The notes below the pieces were generated by a model. That model was given only the letters and a program-made list of their open reading frames with translations, searched no databases and was not told where the DNA came from. From Solirubrobacteraceae bacterium (GTDB lineage Bacteria > Actinomycetota > Thermoleophilia > Solirubrobacterales > Solirubrobacteraceae): a stretch of DNA of 64,000 nt. The translations under genes and the position numbers were made by a program. The DNA lies in NCBI GenBank assembly GCA_017882455.1, contig JADGPL010000012.1:47807-111806 (forward strand), read 5' to 3'. Shown here in pieces: positions 33,113-41,750 of this stretch (the first letter of the stretch is position 1; each line of letters begins with the position of its first letter).

Positions 33113-34372
33113 ATGACCAAGCGCACCTACGGCACCGGGCACCTGTACGAGAAGTCGGGGTCCTACTACGGCCGCTGGCGCACATGCGATGGTCGCCAGT
33201 TGAACCGCAAGATCGGGCCGATTCGCAACGCTGGCGAGAACGATGGCCTGACACGTGCACGGGCCGAGCGGGAGTTTCGGCGCCTACAGGACGCGGAGGA
33301 GCGCGCGCCCAAGCCGGTCCGTGGGGTACGCAGGCCCACGGTCGACGAGGTTGGTGATTCGCTGCGGCAGGCGCTTCGCCTTGGCGGCGCTCGGCCCTCC
33401 TACCTGGAGGGATGCGAGTCGATGCAGCGCGTCCACGTCTCGCCCCGTGTTGGCGGGCTGGCGGTCGACGACCTGACGACTGCTCATGCGGAGGCGCTCG
33501 CGACGGCGATGCTCGCCGACGGCCTCTCGCCGAAGACGATTCGCAACGTCTTGAGCTTCCTGCACTCGATCATCGAGCACGCGATCGATGGCGGCTGGGT
33601 GCGCGAGAACCCCGTTCGTCGTGCTGCGCGCCCTGGTCGTCGGCGTAGGGGAGACGTGAACCTCGATCTCCAGTTCCTGACCCTCGACGAGCTCGAGGCG
33701 GTGCTGCGGGCGATCCCCGACGAAGTCGTGGTCCGGGTGCCTGCGTCCACTCGCCGTGGCCGTCGCGGCCCTGCGCCGCCGCCTCCGCCGGACGTCCTTG
33801 GGCCGGTGTTGCGCGTTGTGGTGCTGGCTGCTGCGATGACCGGCCTGCGGCAGTCGGAGCTGCTCGGATTGCGCTGGCGGGATGTCGATTGGGCCGCTCA
33901 GCGCATCCGTGTCCGCAACACGTTCGTGCGGGGTGAGCACTCCACGGATGGCAAGTCGGACCTCTCGACACGACGCTCGGTGCCGATGACCGACCGGCTT
34001 GCGGGCGAGCTGGATCGATGGTCCCAACGTACCGAGTATCGCGGCGATGGCGAGCTTGTGTTCGCGCACCCTCAGACCGGCTCGCCGCTGGACCGCTCGA
34101 AGGTGACCAAGCGCTTCAAGGCCGCGTGTCGCGCGGCTGGCGTCCGGGAGATCAAGTTCCACGATCTGCGCCACACGTTCGCCACCCGCCTGGCTGCATC
34201 GGGGCAGCCGTTGCGCACGATCCAGGAGTTCCTCGGGCACGCGGACAGCAAGACCACGCAGATATACGCCCACTATGCGCCGTCCGAGCGCGAGGTCCAG
34301 ATGGTCAACGAGGCGTTCACGGAGTCTTGTCCGGCGTCGGCCGCCTCGCCATCGGAGGGCGCGGCGCGATGA
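33113..34372 (+). CDS. Tyrosine site-specific integrase
   Basis: A 419-residue phage-type integrase. There is an N-terminal arm-binding region (GTGHLYEKSGSYYGRWRT), a SAM-like core-binding domain (about 75-165) and a catalytic domain with Arg in TGLRQSELLGLRW (about 245), HDLRHTFATRL (about 350), GHADSKTT (about 375) and the nucleophilic Tyr in IYAHYAP (about 384-387). All catalytic positions are present. It is the only tyrosine integrase in the window and the best candidate for the tRNA-Pro integration, although it lies far from either attachment site. Its stop overlaps the next start (ATGA). Confidence 0.93.
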   Translation: MTKRTYGTGHLYEKSGSYYGRWRTCDGRQLNRKIGPIRNAGENDGLTRARAEREFRRLQDAEERAPKPVRGVRRPTVDEVGDSLRQALRLGGARPSYLEGCESMQRVHVSPRVGGLAVDDLTTAHAEALATAMLADGLSPKTIRNVLSFLHSIIEHAIDGGWVRENPVRRAARPGRRRRGDVNLDLQFLTLDELEAVLRAIPDEVVVRVPASTRRGRRGPAPPPPPDVLGPVLRVVVLAAAMTGLRQSELLGLRWRDVDWAAQRIRVRNTFVRGEHSTDGKSDLSTRRSVPMTDRLAGELDRWSQRTEYRGDGELVFAHPQTGSPLDRSKVTKRFKAACRAAGVREIKFHDLRHTFATRLAASGQPLRTIQEFLGHADSKTTQIYAHYAPSEREVQMVNEAFTESCPASAASPSEGAAR

Positions 34373-34848
34373 GCCCTGGCGATCCACCACCGTTCGAGAT
34401 CGAGTTCTATGCCGACGAGTCGGGCGATGTGCCGTGCCTGCGCTGGATCAGGGAGGACCTGAGTTCGACCAAGCGCCGCGCTCTCGGCATGGCCATGAAC
34501 GAGGTTCTTCAACACCACGGTGTGCAGGTGGTGGGGGAGAGGTCGTGGGGTCGCCAGCTGGGAGAAGGCCTGTTCGAGTTCCGCGTCGACCGCACCGTCA
34601 AGCCGGACGACAAGATCGCGGAGAAGCTCGTCCTGCGGGTCTTCTGCCACGCGCACGGTGATCGCAAGATCCTCGTCCTGCACGGCTACGACAAGGGCAA
34701 GAGCTCGTCGCCGCGGCGCCAGCAGCGGGAGATCGAGGTAGCACGCTCGCGCTTGGCGTCGTGGCGGGCGATCGAGGCCGAGAAGCGCAAGAAGCCGCGC
34801 GGGCGGGGCGTAGGCGCAGCCAAACCAGCGGCGCGGCGTAAGCGATAA
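34369..34848 (+). CDS. HigB/RelE-type (Gp49-like) toxin
   Basis: A 159-residue protein. FEIEFYADESGDVPCLRWI at the N-terminus, LGEGLFEFRVD, and VLRVFCHAHGDRKILVLHGYDKG are typical of phage-derived Gp49-like HigB toxins, which cleave mRNA at ribosomes. It lies upstream of an XRE antitoxin gene, the usual inverted HigBA order. The C-terminus is an Arg/Lys-rich tail (EKRKKPRGRG). The ATG overlaps the integrase stop, so the toxin may be co-translated with the integrase. Confidence 0.85.
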   Translation: MSPGDPPPFEIEFYADESGDVPCLRWIREDLSSTKRRALGMAMNEVLQHHGVQVVGERSWGRQLGEGLFEFRVDRTVKPDDKIAEKLVLRVFCHAHGDRKILVLHGYDKGKSSSPRRQQREIEVARSRLASWRAIEAEKRKKPRGRGVGAAKPAARRKR

Positions 34849-34863
34849 CGACCCTCCCATCGT

Positions 34864-34881
34864 GATGTGATATAAGACATC
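34864..34881. promoter_or_regulatory. Palindromic operator at the antitoxin start
   Basis: GATGT-gatataag-ACATC lies just before the antitoxin GTG. TATAAG inside resembles a -10 box, so antitoxin binding here would autoregulate the gene. Confidence 0.5.
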
Positions 34882-34885
34882 AACT

Positions 34886-35326
34886 GTGTCCACTCGCTCC
34901 ACTCACCCCACCGCGTCCACTGACTTCAGTCAGCTGATCGCCGATATCGAGCAGGAGGCTCGCGATGAGGGTCCACAGGCCGTCCGCGAGCTGGAGCAGT
35001 TCCGCGAGGAGTTCAGCCTCGCAAGCCAGCTGATCGAGAGCCGCAGGGAGGGCAAGCTGTCCCAGCGGGATTTGGCAAAGCTCTCGGGCGTGCCTCAGAG
35101 CGAGATTTCGCGGATCGAGACCGGGGCGAGCAACCCCACCTTCGCGACAATCACAGCACTGCTGCGTCCGCTCGGAAAGCGCGTCCAGCTCGTCGACGAT
35201 GGCAAGATCAGCGCGACGCTGGTAGGTGGCGACCGAGATCGGGCTGCCAAGCGGATTGACCGTGGTTCGAGGGCATCGAGACGGCGCAAACCTGCTGGTG
35301 GGAAGACCGCTGCAAAGGCGTCGTAG
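34886..35326 (+). CDS. HigA-type XRE antitoxin
   Basis: A 146-residue protein with a helix-turn-helix at about residues 55-105 (KLSQRDLAKLSGVPQSEISR, IETGASNPTFATITALLRPL) after an N-terminal helical region, and a basic tail. Position 37 bases after a Gp49-like toxin and a palindrome at its start support an antitoxin that binds both toxin and operator. The GTG start is 4 bases from the palindrome; the transcript may be nearly leaderless. Confidence 0.85.
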   Translation: MSTRSTHPTASTDFSQLIADIEQEARDEGPQAVRELEQFREEFSLASQLIESRREGKLSQRDLAKLSGVPQSEISRIETGASNPTFATITALLRPLGKRVQLVDDGKISATLVGGDRDRAAKRIDRGSRASRRRKPAGGKTAAKAS

Positions 35327-35451
35327 ACCTTCGCATTCGCCTACGATTCTCGTGTCTCGTTAGATTCAGTGCCAACGAGCCAACTTGACCCATCGGCCCT
35401 GCATCCATTTCATGATTACGTTTCTCGACCCAACGCGTAGGCTGTTGACTC

Positions 35452-38400
35452 GTGACTGACCCAACGGCCGACCGGCGGCTCTCCGCGCTCAGCACCGCCG
35501 TCGAGCTGACGTTGCAGACGCGCGACGTCATGCCGTCGACCGGGCGCAGGCTCGGGTTCTTCCGGATGCCGGAGGATTCGCACCAGGGTCTGTTCCCGCC
35601 GATTCACCGGCAGATGTGCGGCGCCGTCGCAGACTTCCCCCAAGACGGTGGACGTGGCGAGTTGGAAACCCGCCTCACGGACCTAGACGCCGAGGCAAGG
35701 GGCCGGCAGGACGAGAACACGCAGGCGACCTTGGCGTCGATTCTCCGTTACGGCCTCGTGAACGAGGTGAACATCGGGTATCTAGTAGGTCCGGTACTGC
35801 CATCCAGCGCACTAACCGAGATAGCCAGGTTCAGCGTTCGCAACACATGGATCGGTGTCGTTGCTGGTCCTCTTGAGCCGCCAGTCGTTGCGATCGTCGA
35901 TGATCTTCCGCCGGGACTCGCGGAGCGATCGCGCCTTGGATTCGCGTTTGGACCGTCGCACTCAATAGTCTTCGATCCCGACACTGCGCTCGTCGTCAAC
36001 GACTTCGTCGTCAGTCGAGGGCACAACGAGCGCGAGACTCCAGTCACGCTTCGCTTCGACCCACGTGTGGGAGCCGTCGATCTCACCGCGCAGAGTAGCG
36101 ATGACGAGTTCGTTCCGATGTCCGCGGTATGTCCCCCTGTAGAGGACGCGCTCTCCACAGGTGCCTCTTCGATTCGCGGTCCCGACGACGAAGAGATCCA
36201 CGCCTGGGTTCCGTTCTTGTATCGAACGCTCGACGAGAGCGCCCCGGCGATCAGCCAGGAGTTGCTTGGGCTCACGCGAGAACGGCAGGACGCTCAGTTT
36301 CTCGCCCTTCGGCTGCGCGAGCGCTACGAACGGTCGGTCCAATCCCGTCCGCGAGAGCAGCTCTACCTCGACATGGCGACCGACGAGCTTGCGAGCCGGG
36401 GATGCGTTCCTCGTCAGCTTGCGAGTCCGGTTTTCCTGCCTGACTCGGTGCTGACTCCGCCTGAGCTGGATTACCGGGCGCTCGAGAGGGTTCTCGCGAA
36501 CCTGCAGGACATCATCGCCGAGGAAGGCGGTGACTCACCGCTCGGCCAGGTGCTGAAGCTCCAGTGGGACGACATTAGTCGGCGAGAGGATGCCATTGTC
36601 CCAGAGGTTCGCTCGTCGCGACGTCGCCTCGAGCATCTCGTTCAGGATGAGGAGGATCATCAGGTCCATTACCTCTTCCACGCGAGACTCACGACGTTCT
36701 CCCCGGACAGTGACGAGATCAAGCGGAGCCTCGTCCGCCAAGCGACCCTCCTGAAGGTGCTGAACTCGCTTAGCGACCTTCCGATCGAGCTGACGTACCG
36801 ACTCTTTACTGCGCCGTCACAGGCGGGAGAGCTTGGTGCGAGGTTTGAGATCGAGGCGACAGTGACCGGGTGTGACGCGGCAGAGGCCTCTGAGCTGCGC
36901 GAGAGCTTCGGTGAGATGGTCCACGCGGCTTTCGTCGGCGCGTATGGGCTTACCTTCGTATTCTCTCGGCCGCAACGAAGCATCGACGACGAGATGCGGT
37001 TGCGGCATCCTCGGTTTGAGCGGGAGATCGTCAGATCGCGGGTATCCAGCGATGAGTACCAGCCTTTCTTCGGTCGTCCAGACTGGGGGTACATCCTCGA
37101 CTATCTGCTGACCCTAGACCATCCGGTAGTCATCAAGCTCCGGGCAAGCGCCGGTGGTGCAAGTGGCGCATCCGTGTCGTTTGACGCTGTCCACGACGAG
37201 CATTCGGCAAGCGACGAGACGGCGAAGTCCGTGCTAAACGAGGTGCTGCGCCGCTTTTCGACGACTACCGAGACGGTATCGCTTCGGATATCGGTGGGGT
37301 CGAACCGAGAGGTCTCAGTACCGCTACTTAAGCTCATCGGCACGGAGGTCGCCGGAATGTCGACGTTCGACCTTGCGACCGTCGAGGCCGTCGATCTGGA
37401 ACCTGGGCGTTCACGCATGCTGCTGGCAGAGGGCTTCGGTGTCTTTCACGCGCCGTACGGGGAGTTCTTCGCGTCCCGGATTGGGCAGCGAGTGACCCGG
37501 CTCACGTCTTCTGTGGACAGCTTCCCAGTCACGGGCATCGAGCTCGGTACTGCCTACCGTGCGCACGCCAAGGCTGATCGCCGGATCCGGGTTCGCCTGC
37601 CAGAGAGCGACGCGCTGCGGCATATCTACGTGATTGGGAGAACCGGCTCAGGCAAGACGAACTTCCTACGGGGACTTGCCGAGCAGCACTTGTTCTCTCC
37701 CGGCACCGGGTTGGCTGTTATCGATCCGCACGGTGACCTCGCGGGACATGTGCTCAACACTGTGCCCGCAGCGCGGGTCGACGAGGTTGTCACGGTCGAT
37801 GTCACGGATCCGCATTCCTTGCCCGTTCTTAACCCGCTCGCGTTCGACGGCACCGACGCGTTCATCCGCTCACGCGTGGTGCAGGACGTTCTCGAGCTCA
37901 TGAAGCAGCGGCTCTACCACGAGTGGTCGGGCCCCCGGTTCGACGAGATGGTGCGGCTGGCTCTCGACACGATGCTCGACGGCGGATACCCGGTCGCGCC
38001 AGCACTGACGGACGTCCCGCGGATACTCACCGACTCTGGGCTGCAAACGGGTCTCATCAAGCGACTCCGGGACCCCGAGTTGGCCGCGCGCTGGCGCTTT
38101 CACCAGCGTCTTACAACAACGCGCGAGTACCCCGACTTGATGGACTGGGTCGTCTCGAAGTTTGACGACATTAGCCGCGACGAGTCGCTGCGGATGGTCC
38201 TGGGTGGGGAGCGGAATACCGTTGACATTGACCGGGTGGTTCGCGAAAACGGCATCCTCATCGTGCGCCTGCCGGAGGCTGAGGTGGGACGGCAGGCGGC
38301 GGAGTTGCTCGGCTCACTGGTGCTCCAGCAGTTGAGGGCGGCGTTGCTTCGGCGGACTTCTTCCGAAGCGGCCGGCGGTCATTTCTTTGTCTACGTAGAT

Positions 38401-39492
38401 GAGTTCCAGAAGTTCGCGACGACGGCGTTTAGCGAGCTTGTCGCGGAGGCACGAAAGTATGGTGTTGGAATCGTTCTGGCACACCAGAATCTAGATCAGC
38501 TGAAGCTATTCTCGCCGCAATCGGGCCAGCAGGACCAAGGACTTCTGAGTGCGATCCTCGGCAACGTGGGGTCCATGGTGTGCTTCGGCGTTGGCGCCCC
38601 TGATATGGATGTGATGGCGTCTCAATTCGCAGTACGAACATCAGACGTGACCGGGATCGGTCGGCACCAAGCCCTCGCGCGTCTCACCCTCGACGGAGCG
38701 TGGGTTCCGACAATGACGTTGGTCACGGATCTGCATGACCCAGAGCTAAACCCGCAACGTCAAGACGATATTCGTGCCTTCCAGTACAAGTCCGAGCGCG
38801 TCCTCCCCCGCCAAGAGATTCTGAGGCAGCTCGAGACCCGCCGGGCGATGCTCACCGAGGTTGGTGCGAGTGAGACGGCGGAGCGGCCGCCGGGCGAACA
38901 GCCTCCTGCCGATGGTGTTGATACGTTCATGACCACGTGGAGGGCGAAGCGGGCGGCGGCGAGGGATGCAGTAAGCGCCCAGGCGGATGCCCCTGCGGAG
39001 GCCAGTGATGAGCGCACGGTCGAGCAGCCGGTGGCAAACGACGCGCAGTCACATAAGGAGACAAAAGAAGCAATTGACTCCGAGCCCGCGCGAGCGGTCT
39101 CCAACGGTGCCGGCCCACCGCCCGCACAGCGCAGCGCGTGGGCCGATCTCGTGGGGCCGGTGGTCCGGTTGGAGCGTGTCGCCGAAGTGCTCCGCGAGTC
39201 GGTCGAGACCCTGCGCGGACGGGGGGAGCTCGGGCGCCTTCTCATATTGAGGACGCGCAGTGGGACAGAAGTGATTCCAGCGAGCCACTTCGTCGATTCG
39301 CGGCCGCTCCCCGGCTTGAGCGAGGTCTTGGAAGCTCTCCAGCAGACCGACTGGAGTCCCTGGAGCCGCGCTGGCTGGCTCATGACGCCAATGGGCGGAC
39401 TCGGAGGTAAGTCGACCATCGATTGGCTAAGGGCGGGTCTCGACCCACAGATGCCCGCGATCATCGCTAGTGCGAGGGGGGAAGATGAGTGA
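35452..39492 (+). CDS. HerA/VirD4-like ATPase fused to a RES-antitoxin-like C-terminal domain
   Basis: A 1346-residue protein. Residues 1-650 are alpha/beta with no family I can name. The ATPase core has Walker A VIGRTGSGKTNFLRG (about 728-742), AVIDPHGDLAGH, and Walker B FFVYVDEFQKFAT (about 977-989), as in HerA/VirD4/TraG motor ATPases. A charged linker (about 1120-1225) leads to a final ~115 residues containing VVRLERVAEVLRESVETLRG, RLLILRTRSGTEVIPASHF, LPGLSEVLEAL and GGKSTIDWLRAGLDPQ. This follows the pattern of the toxin-binding domain of Xre/MbcA/ParS antitoxins. Its stop overlaps the RES toxin start by 8 nt, so motor, antitoxin-like domain and toxin are co-translated. The GTG start is weakly supported. 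Confidence 0.8.
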   Translation: MTDPTADRRLSALSTAVELTLQTRDVMPSTGRRLGFFRMPEDSHQGLFPPIHRQMCGAVADFPQDGGRGELETRLTDLDAEARGRQDENTQATLASILRYGLVNEVNIGYLVGPVLPSSALTEIARFSVRNTWIGVVAGPLEPPVVAIVDDLPPGLAERSRLGFAFGPSHSIVFDPDTALVVNDFVVSRGHNERETPVTLRFDPRVGAVDLTAQSSDDEFVPMSAVCPPVEDALSTGASSIRGPDDEEIHAWVPFLYRTLDESAPAISQELLGLTRERQDAQFLALRLRERYERSVQSRPREQLYLDMATDELASRGCVPRQLASPVFLPDSVLTPPELDYRALERVLANLQDIIAEEGGDSPLGQVLKLQWDDISRREDAIVPEVRSSRRRLEHLVQDEEDHQVHYLFHARLTTFSPDSDEIKRSLVRQATLLKVLNSLSDLPIELTYRLFTAPSQAGELGARFEIEATVTGCDAAEASELRESFGEMVHAAFVGAYGLTFVFSRPQRSIDDEMRLRHPRFEREIVRSRVSSDEYQPFFGRPDWGYILDYLLTLDHPVVIKLRASAGGASGASVSFDAVHDEHSASDETAKSVLNEVLRRFSTTTETVSLRISVGSNREVSVPLLKLIGTEVAGMSTFDLATVEAVDLEPGRSRMLLAEGFGVFHAPYGEFFASRIGQRVTRLTSSVDSFPVTGIELGTAYRAHAKADRRIRVRLPESDALRHIYVIGRTGSGKTNFLRGLAEQHLFSPGTGLAVIDPHGDLAGHVLNTVPAARVDEVVTVDVTDPHSLPVLNPLAFDGTDAFIRSRVVQDVLELMKQRLYHEWSGPRFDEMVRLALDTMLDGGYPVAPALTDVPRILTDSGLQTGLIKRLRDPELAARWRFHQRLTTTREYPDLMDWVVSKFDDISRDESLRMVLGGERNTVDIDRVVRENGILIVRLPEAEVGRQAAELLGSLVLQQLRAALLRRTSSEAAGGHFFVYVDEFQKFATTAFSELVAEARKYGVGIVLAHQNLDQLKLFSPQSGQQDQGLLSAILGNVGSMVCFGVGAPDMDVMASQFAVRTSDVTGIGRHQALARLTLDGAWVPTMTLVTDLHDPELNPQRQDDIRAFQYKSERVLPRQEILRQLETRRAMLTEVGASETAERPPGEQPPADGVDTFMTTWRAKRAAARDAVSAQADAPAEASDERTVEQPVANDAQSHKETKEAIDSEPARAVSNGAGPPPAQRSAWADLVGPVVRLERVAEVLRESVETLRGRGELGRLLILRTRSGTEVIPASHFVDSRPLPGLSEVLEALQQTDWSPWSRAGWLMTPMGGLGGKSTIDWLRAGLDPQMPAIIASARGEDE

Positions 39493-40132
39493 GCCGCCAG
39501 AGGCTCGCCGGGAAGAAGGTCCGACACCGCGAGTCCCAGAGGGCCGCGACGCCCTTCGCGACTTTCCAAGGCTCGAGGTACCGCTCGGGTCGATGGTGTG
39601 GCGCGTTCACACCAAAGGTGAGAAGCCGTGGTACTTCAGCAGTAACGGTCGATTCGGACTGTCGCCTCAAGCCGGGACCTGCTACGTCGCTCAGGATCCA
39701 CTGACGTCTATCTGTGAGACGGTCATCAGAGGCCGAACTCAGGTTGAGCCCGCGGACCTGCAAGGGAGGGCGATACGCAGCATGCCGCTTCCTAGAACTT
39801 TTTCGCTGGCTGATACTCCAGCGGCAGTCCACTTCGGGCTCGGGAGGCGCTTCAGCGCGGAGGAGCCATACGACACGTGCCGAGAATGGGCAGCCGCGTT
39901 GCACGGGAACGGGTTCGGGGGGGTCGCGTATTGGCCTTCTCACGATCCGCGTCGTGGCGACCGTCTCTCGTATGCGCTATTCGACTCGATGGGCGCCCGC
40001 CGGTGGAAGGTTGGGGGACGACCCGACGACCTCGACAGCGCCCTCTGGACCAGCCGGATTGAGGCGGAGCTCAACATCAAAGTGGTCCGTCCTCCCGACG
40101 ATCCCGAGCTTCCTTTCACCGAGGAGTTTTGA
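39485..40132 (+). CDS. RES-domain toxin (putative NAD+-degrading)
   Basis: A 215-residue protein. The RES core shows VPLGSMVWRVHTKGEKPWYF, SNGRFGLSPQAGTCYVAQDP, SICETVIRG and a conserved-looking GVAYWPSHDPRRGDRLSYAL near the end. The catalytic Arg, Tyr and Glu positions typical of RES toxins look occupied. RES toxins phosphorolyse or hydrolyse NAD+ and are normally neutralised by a small Xre-type antitoxin encoded next to them. Here the only candidate partner is the C-terminal domain of the preceding ATPase. Confidence 0.85.
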   Translation: MSEPPEARREEGPTPRVPEGRDALRDFPRLEVPLGSMVWRVHTKGEKPWYFSSNGRFGLSPQAGTCYVAQDPLTSICETVIRGRTQVEPADLQGRAIRSMPLPRTFSLADTPAAVHFGLGRRFSAEEPYDTCREWAAALHGNGFGGVAYWPSHDPRRGDRLSYALFDSMGARRWKVGGRPDDLDSALWTSRIEAELNIKVVRPPDDPELPFTEEF

Positions 40133-40144
40133 TGCGGGTGGCAC

Positions 40145-40582
40145 GTGCTAAAGATCGACGCTGAGTATCTGCGCGACGTCGGTCTAGGCGCTCTCCCAAC
40201 GTGGGAGCAGAACGCATTCCTCAAGCACGTCTATGAGACCCTCGAGATGCGGGTCGGCGTCGTGCTCGCCGACCAGATGACCAACTCGCAGCTAGACGAG
40301 TTTGAGACTTACTTCAAAGCTAAGGACGATGCCGGTGCGTTCAAGTGGCTTTCATCCAACTTTCCGAACTACAAGGAGATCGTTGCCTTGCAACACGATG
40401 AGCTCAAAGCCGAGGTCACGCGCCTTGCGCCGGAGATTATGAGAATCTCAGCGGCAGATCCGCGGGCGAGCCCGGAGTCGGCTCCCCTCAGTCAAGGTAA
40501 GGCACGCGAGCGACCTCGAGCGTCCTCAACTCATCGCGGTGCGCGGCTTGGCTCGAAGCGACCGCCCGCCCGCGGGCGCTGA
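40145..40582 (+). CDS. Small protein, DUF5663-like N-terminus
   Basis: A 145-residue protein starting at a GTG 12 bases after the RES stop. Residues 1-50 (LKIDAEYLRDVGLGALPTWE, FLKHVYETLEMRVGVVLADQ, MTNSQLDEFETYF) look like the helical DUF5663 module; the rest is a helical middle and a basic, disordered tail. I think it is part of the same operon and could be an adaptor of the ATPase, but this is inference. The family match is from memory and moderate. Confidence 0.6.
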   Translation: MLKIDAEYLRDVGLGALPTWEQNAFLKHVYETLEMRVGVVLADQMTNSQLDEFETYFKAKDDAGAFKWLSSNFPNYKEIVALQHDELKAEVTRLAPEIMRISAADPRASPESAPLSQGKARERPRASSTHRGARLGSKRPPARGR

Positions 40583-40640
40583 GTGGGGCTCCGAAGCGCG
40601 CGCTCTCTCGGTATGAGCGGCCCACATCCATACGAACTGA

Positions 40641-40666
40641 CGTTCGCGGAACAATCTGGGGAACAA
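40641..40666 (+). repeat. GGAACAA motifs at the right island end
   Basis: GCGGAACAAT followed by GGGGAACAAA, matching the pair at 12122-12141. They lie 80-105 bp inside attR. Confidence 0.5.
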
Positions 40667-40746
40667 ACTGAGCAAAACTGAGAAGCACTCAGCAGCAGAA
40701 ACCCAAGCAAACACGGGCGCCATCAACTGACCAACACCCTATCCCT

Positions 40747-40792
40747 CCGGCTGGGGGCCGGGCGGTCGCAGGTTCAAATCCTGTCTCCCCGA
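40747..40792 (+). repeat. attR: 46-bp duplicate of the tRNA-Pro 3' end
   Basis: Exact copy of 12012-12057, with no 5' half of the tRNA upstream (TATCCCT precedes it instead). This marks the distal junction of the island. Confidence 0.93.
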
Positions 40793-40814
40793 CCATCTTG
40801 ACGAAGGTCGAACC

Positions 40815-40840
40815 GGCCCAGTCCCCGAGGGGGCTGGGCC
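40815..40840 (+). terminator. Long hairpin after attR (probable original tRNA-Pro terminator)
   Basis: GGCCCAGTCCCC pairs with GGGGGCTGGGCC (one G-T pair), and GTCGAA/TTCGAC extend it outside. There is no long T run, so it may be a Rho-assisted or processing hairpin. Its place right after the tRNA 3' end fits the original tRNA transcript end. Confidence 0.5.
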
Positions 40841-41030
40841 TTCGACGTCTCCGGACCGGGACCGTCGCGTATGTCGGCTGATTGAGGCGCTACTTGCTGC
40901 TCGGCCAAGCTAAGACGGAGGTTCGCATCTCGCCTGCCGGGCTGCCAGAGACGAAGCTCGAACACGTACCTTGTGTAGAAGCGCATCAGGGAACTGCATG
41001 AGAAGCGCTCGGCTGATGGGTCAGGTTGGT

Positions 41031-41699
41031 CTAGCGCGGGATGACGGTGCCGGTGCGACGGACCGCCGCGTTGTGGAAGGTCGCTGCGGCCTCGCTGAAG
41101 CGTTTGCTGGCATCTGTGGCGCCCTCGCTGTGCTTCTTCTCTGGCTCTATCGCATGGAAGGCGAGGGCATGGCCGCTGACGTCCTGAAGCGCACCGGCAG
41201 CATCGACCAACGACGTGGTGATGTCATCCATGGCACCCAGACGTACCCGAAGCCTGGCGCTCAGTGCTAGCAGCGCCGATTGCGCCCCTTCAAGCTCCGC
41301 TCCGGTCGTCTTGACCCATTCGTCGACGTCTTGCCTGCCACCTAGCTGCGCGACCGCCATACTTGCGATGGCGCTCCGGGTCGCACGGTTTGCCTGAGCG
41401 ATGGCAACGGCTGCTTCGTCAAGAACGATGCGCAGGTCGGCGAGATCGGCCAGCTCTCGGTCGTGCGCCAGGGCAGCTTCTTGGCGTTGAGCCTCGGCGA
41501 TCAGCTCGCGCTGCTGCCGTTCGGCGGAGTCCTTGAACTGCTTGCTCAACCGCTTGTCCGCGAACCACGCCGCGAAGCCACCGACGACCAACGCCGCAAT
41601 GACGGTCGCGCCTCCCGTGATGAACGCGACGTTTTCGGCGGCAGCAAGAACACCCAAGGCAGCGACGCTAGGCCAGCGGGCGGACGTGGTGGGCGTCAA
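41031..41699 (-). CDS. Small membrane-anchored coiled-coil protein, unknown
   Basis: About 222 residues from a TTG start (uncertain). One membrane segment (ITGGATVIAALVVGGFAAWF) is followed by a charged helical region (LSKQFKDSAERQQRELIAEA) and more helices. No family is recognised. It is divergent from the TIR gene with about 50 bases between them, so a shared promoter region or functional link is possible. Confidence 0.55.
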   Translation of the reverse strand: MTPTTSARWPSVAALGVLAAAENVAFITGGATVIAALVVGGFAAWFADKRLSKQFKDSAERQQRELIAEAQRQEAALAHDRELADLADLRIVLDEAAVAIAQANRATRSAIASMAVAQLGGRQDVDEWVKTTGAELEGAQSALLALSARLRVRLGAMDDITTSLVDAAGALQDVSGHALAFHAIEPEKKHSEGATDASKRFSEAAATFHNAAVRRTGTVIPR

Positions 41700-41750
41700 G
41701 GCTGTTTCCGCCGACCAGCGTCCATGTCGGGCAAGCTACGATCTGCTGCC

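Larger units (their letters stand above)
40583..41030. other. Right junction of the island, no gene
   Basis: This 448-bp stretch holds the GGAACAA motifs, the 46-bp attachment repeat and the hairpin at 40815. Short frames here lack coding character. It joins island DNA to the sequence that lay downstream of tRNA-Pro before integration. Confidence 0.7.
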
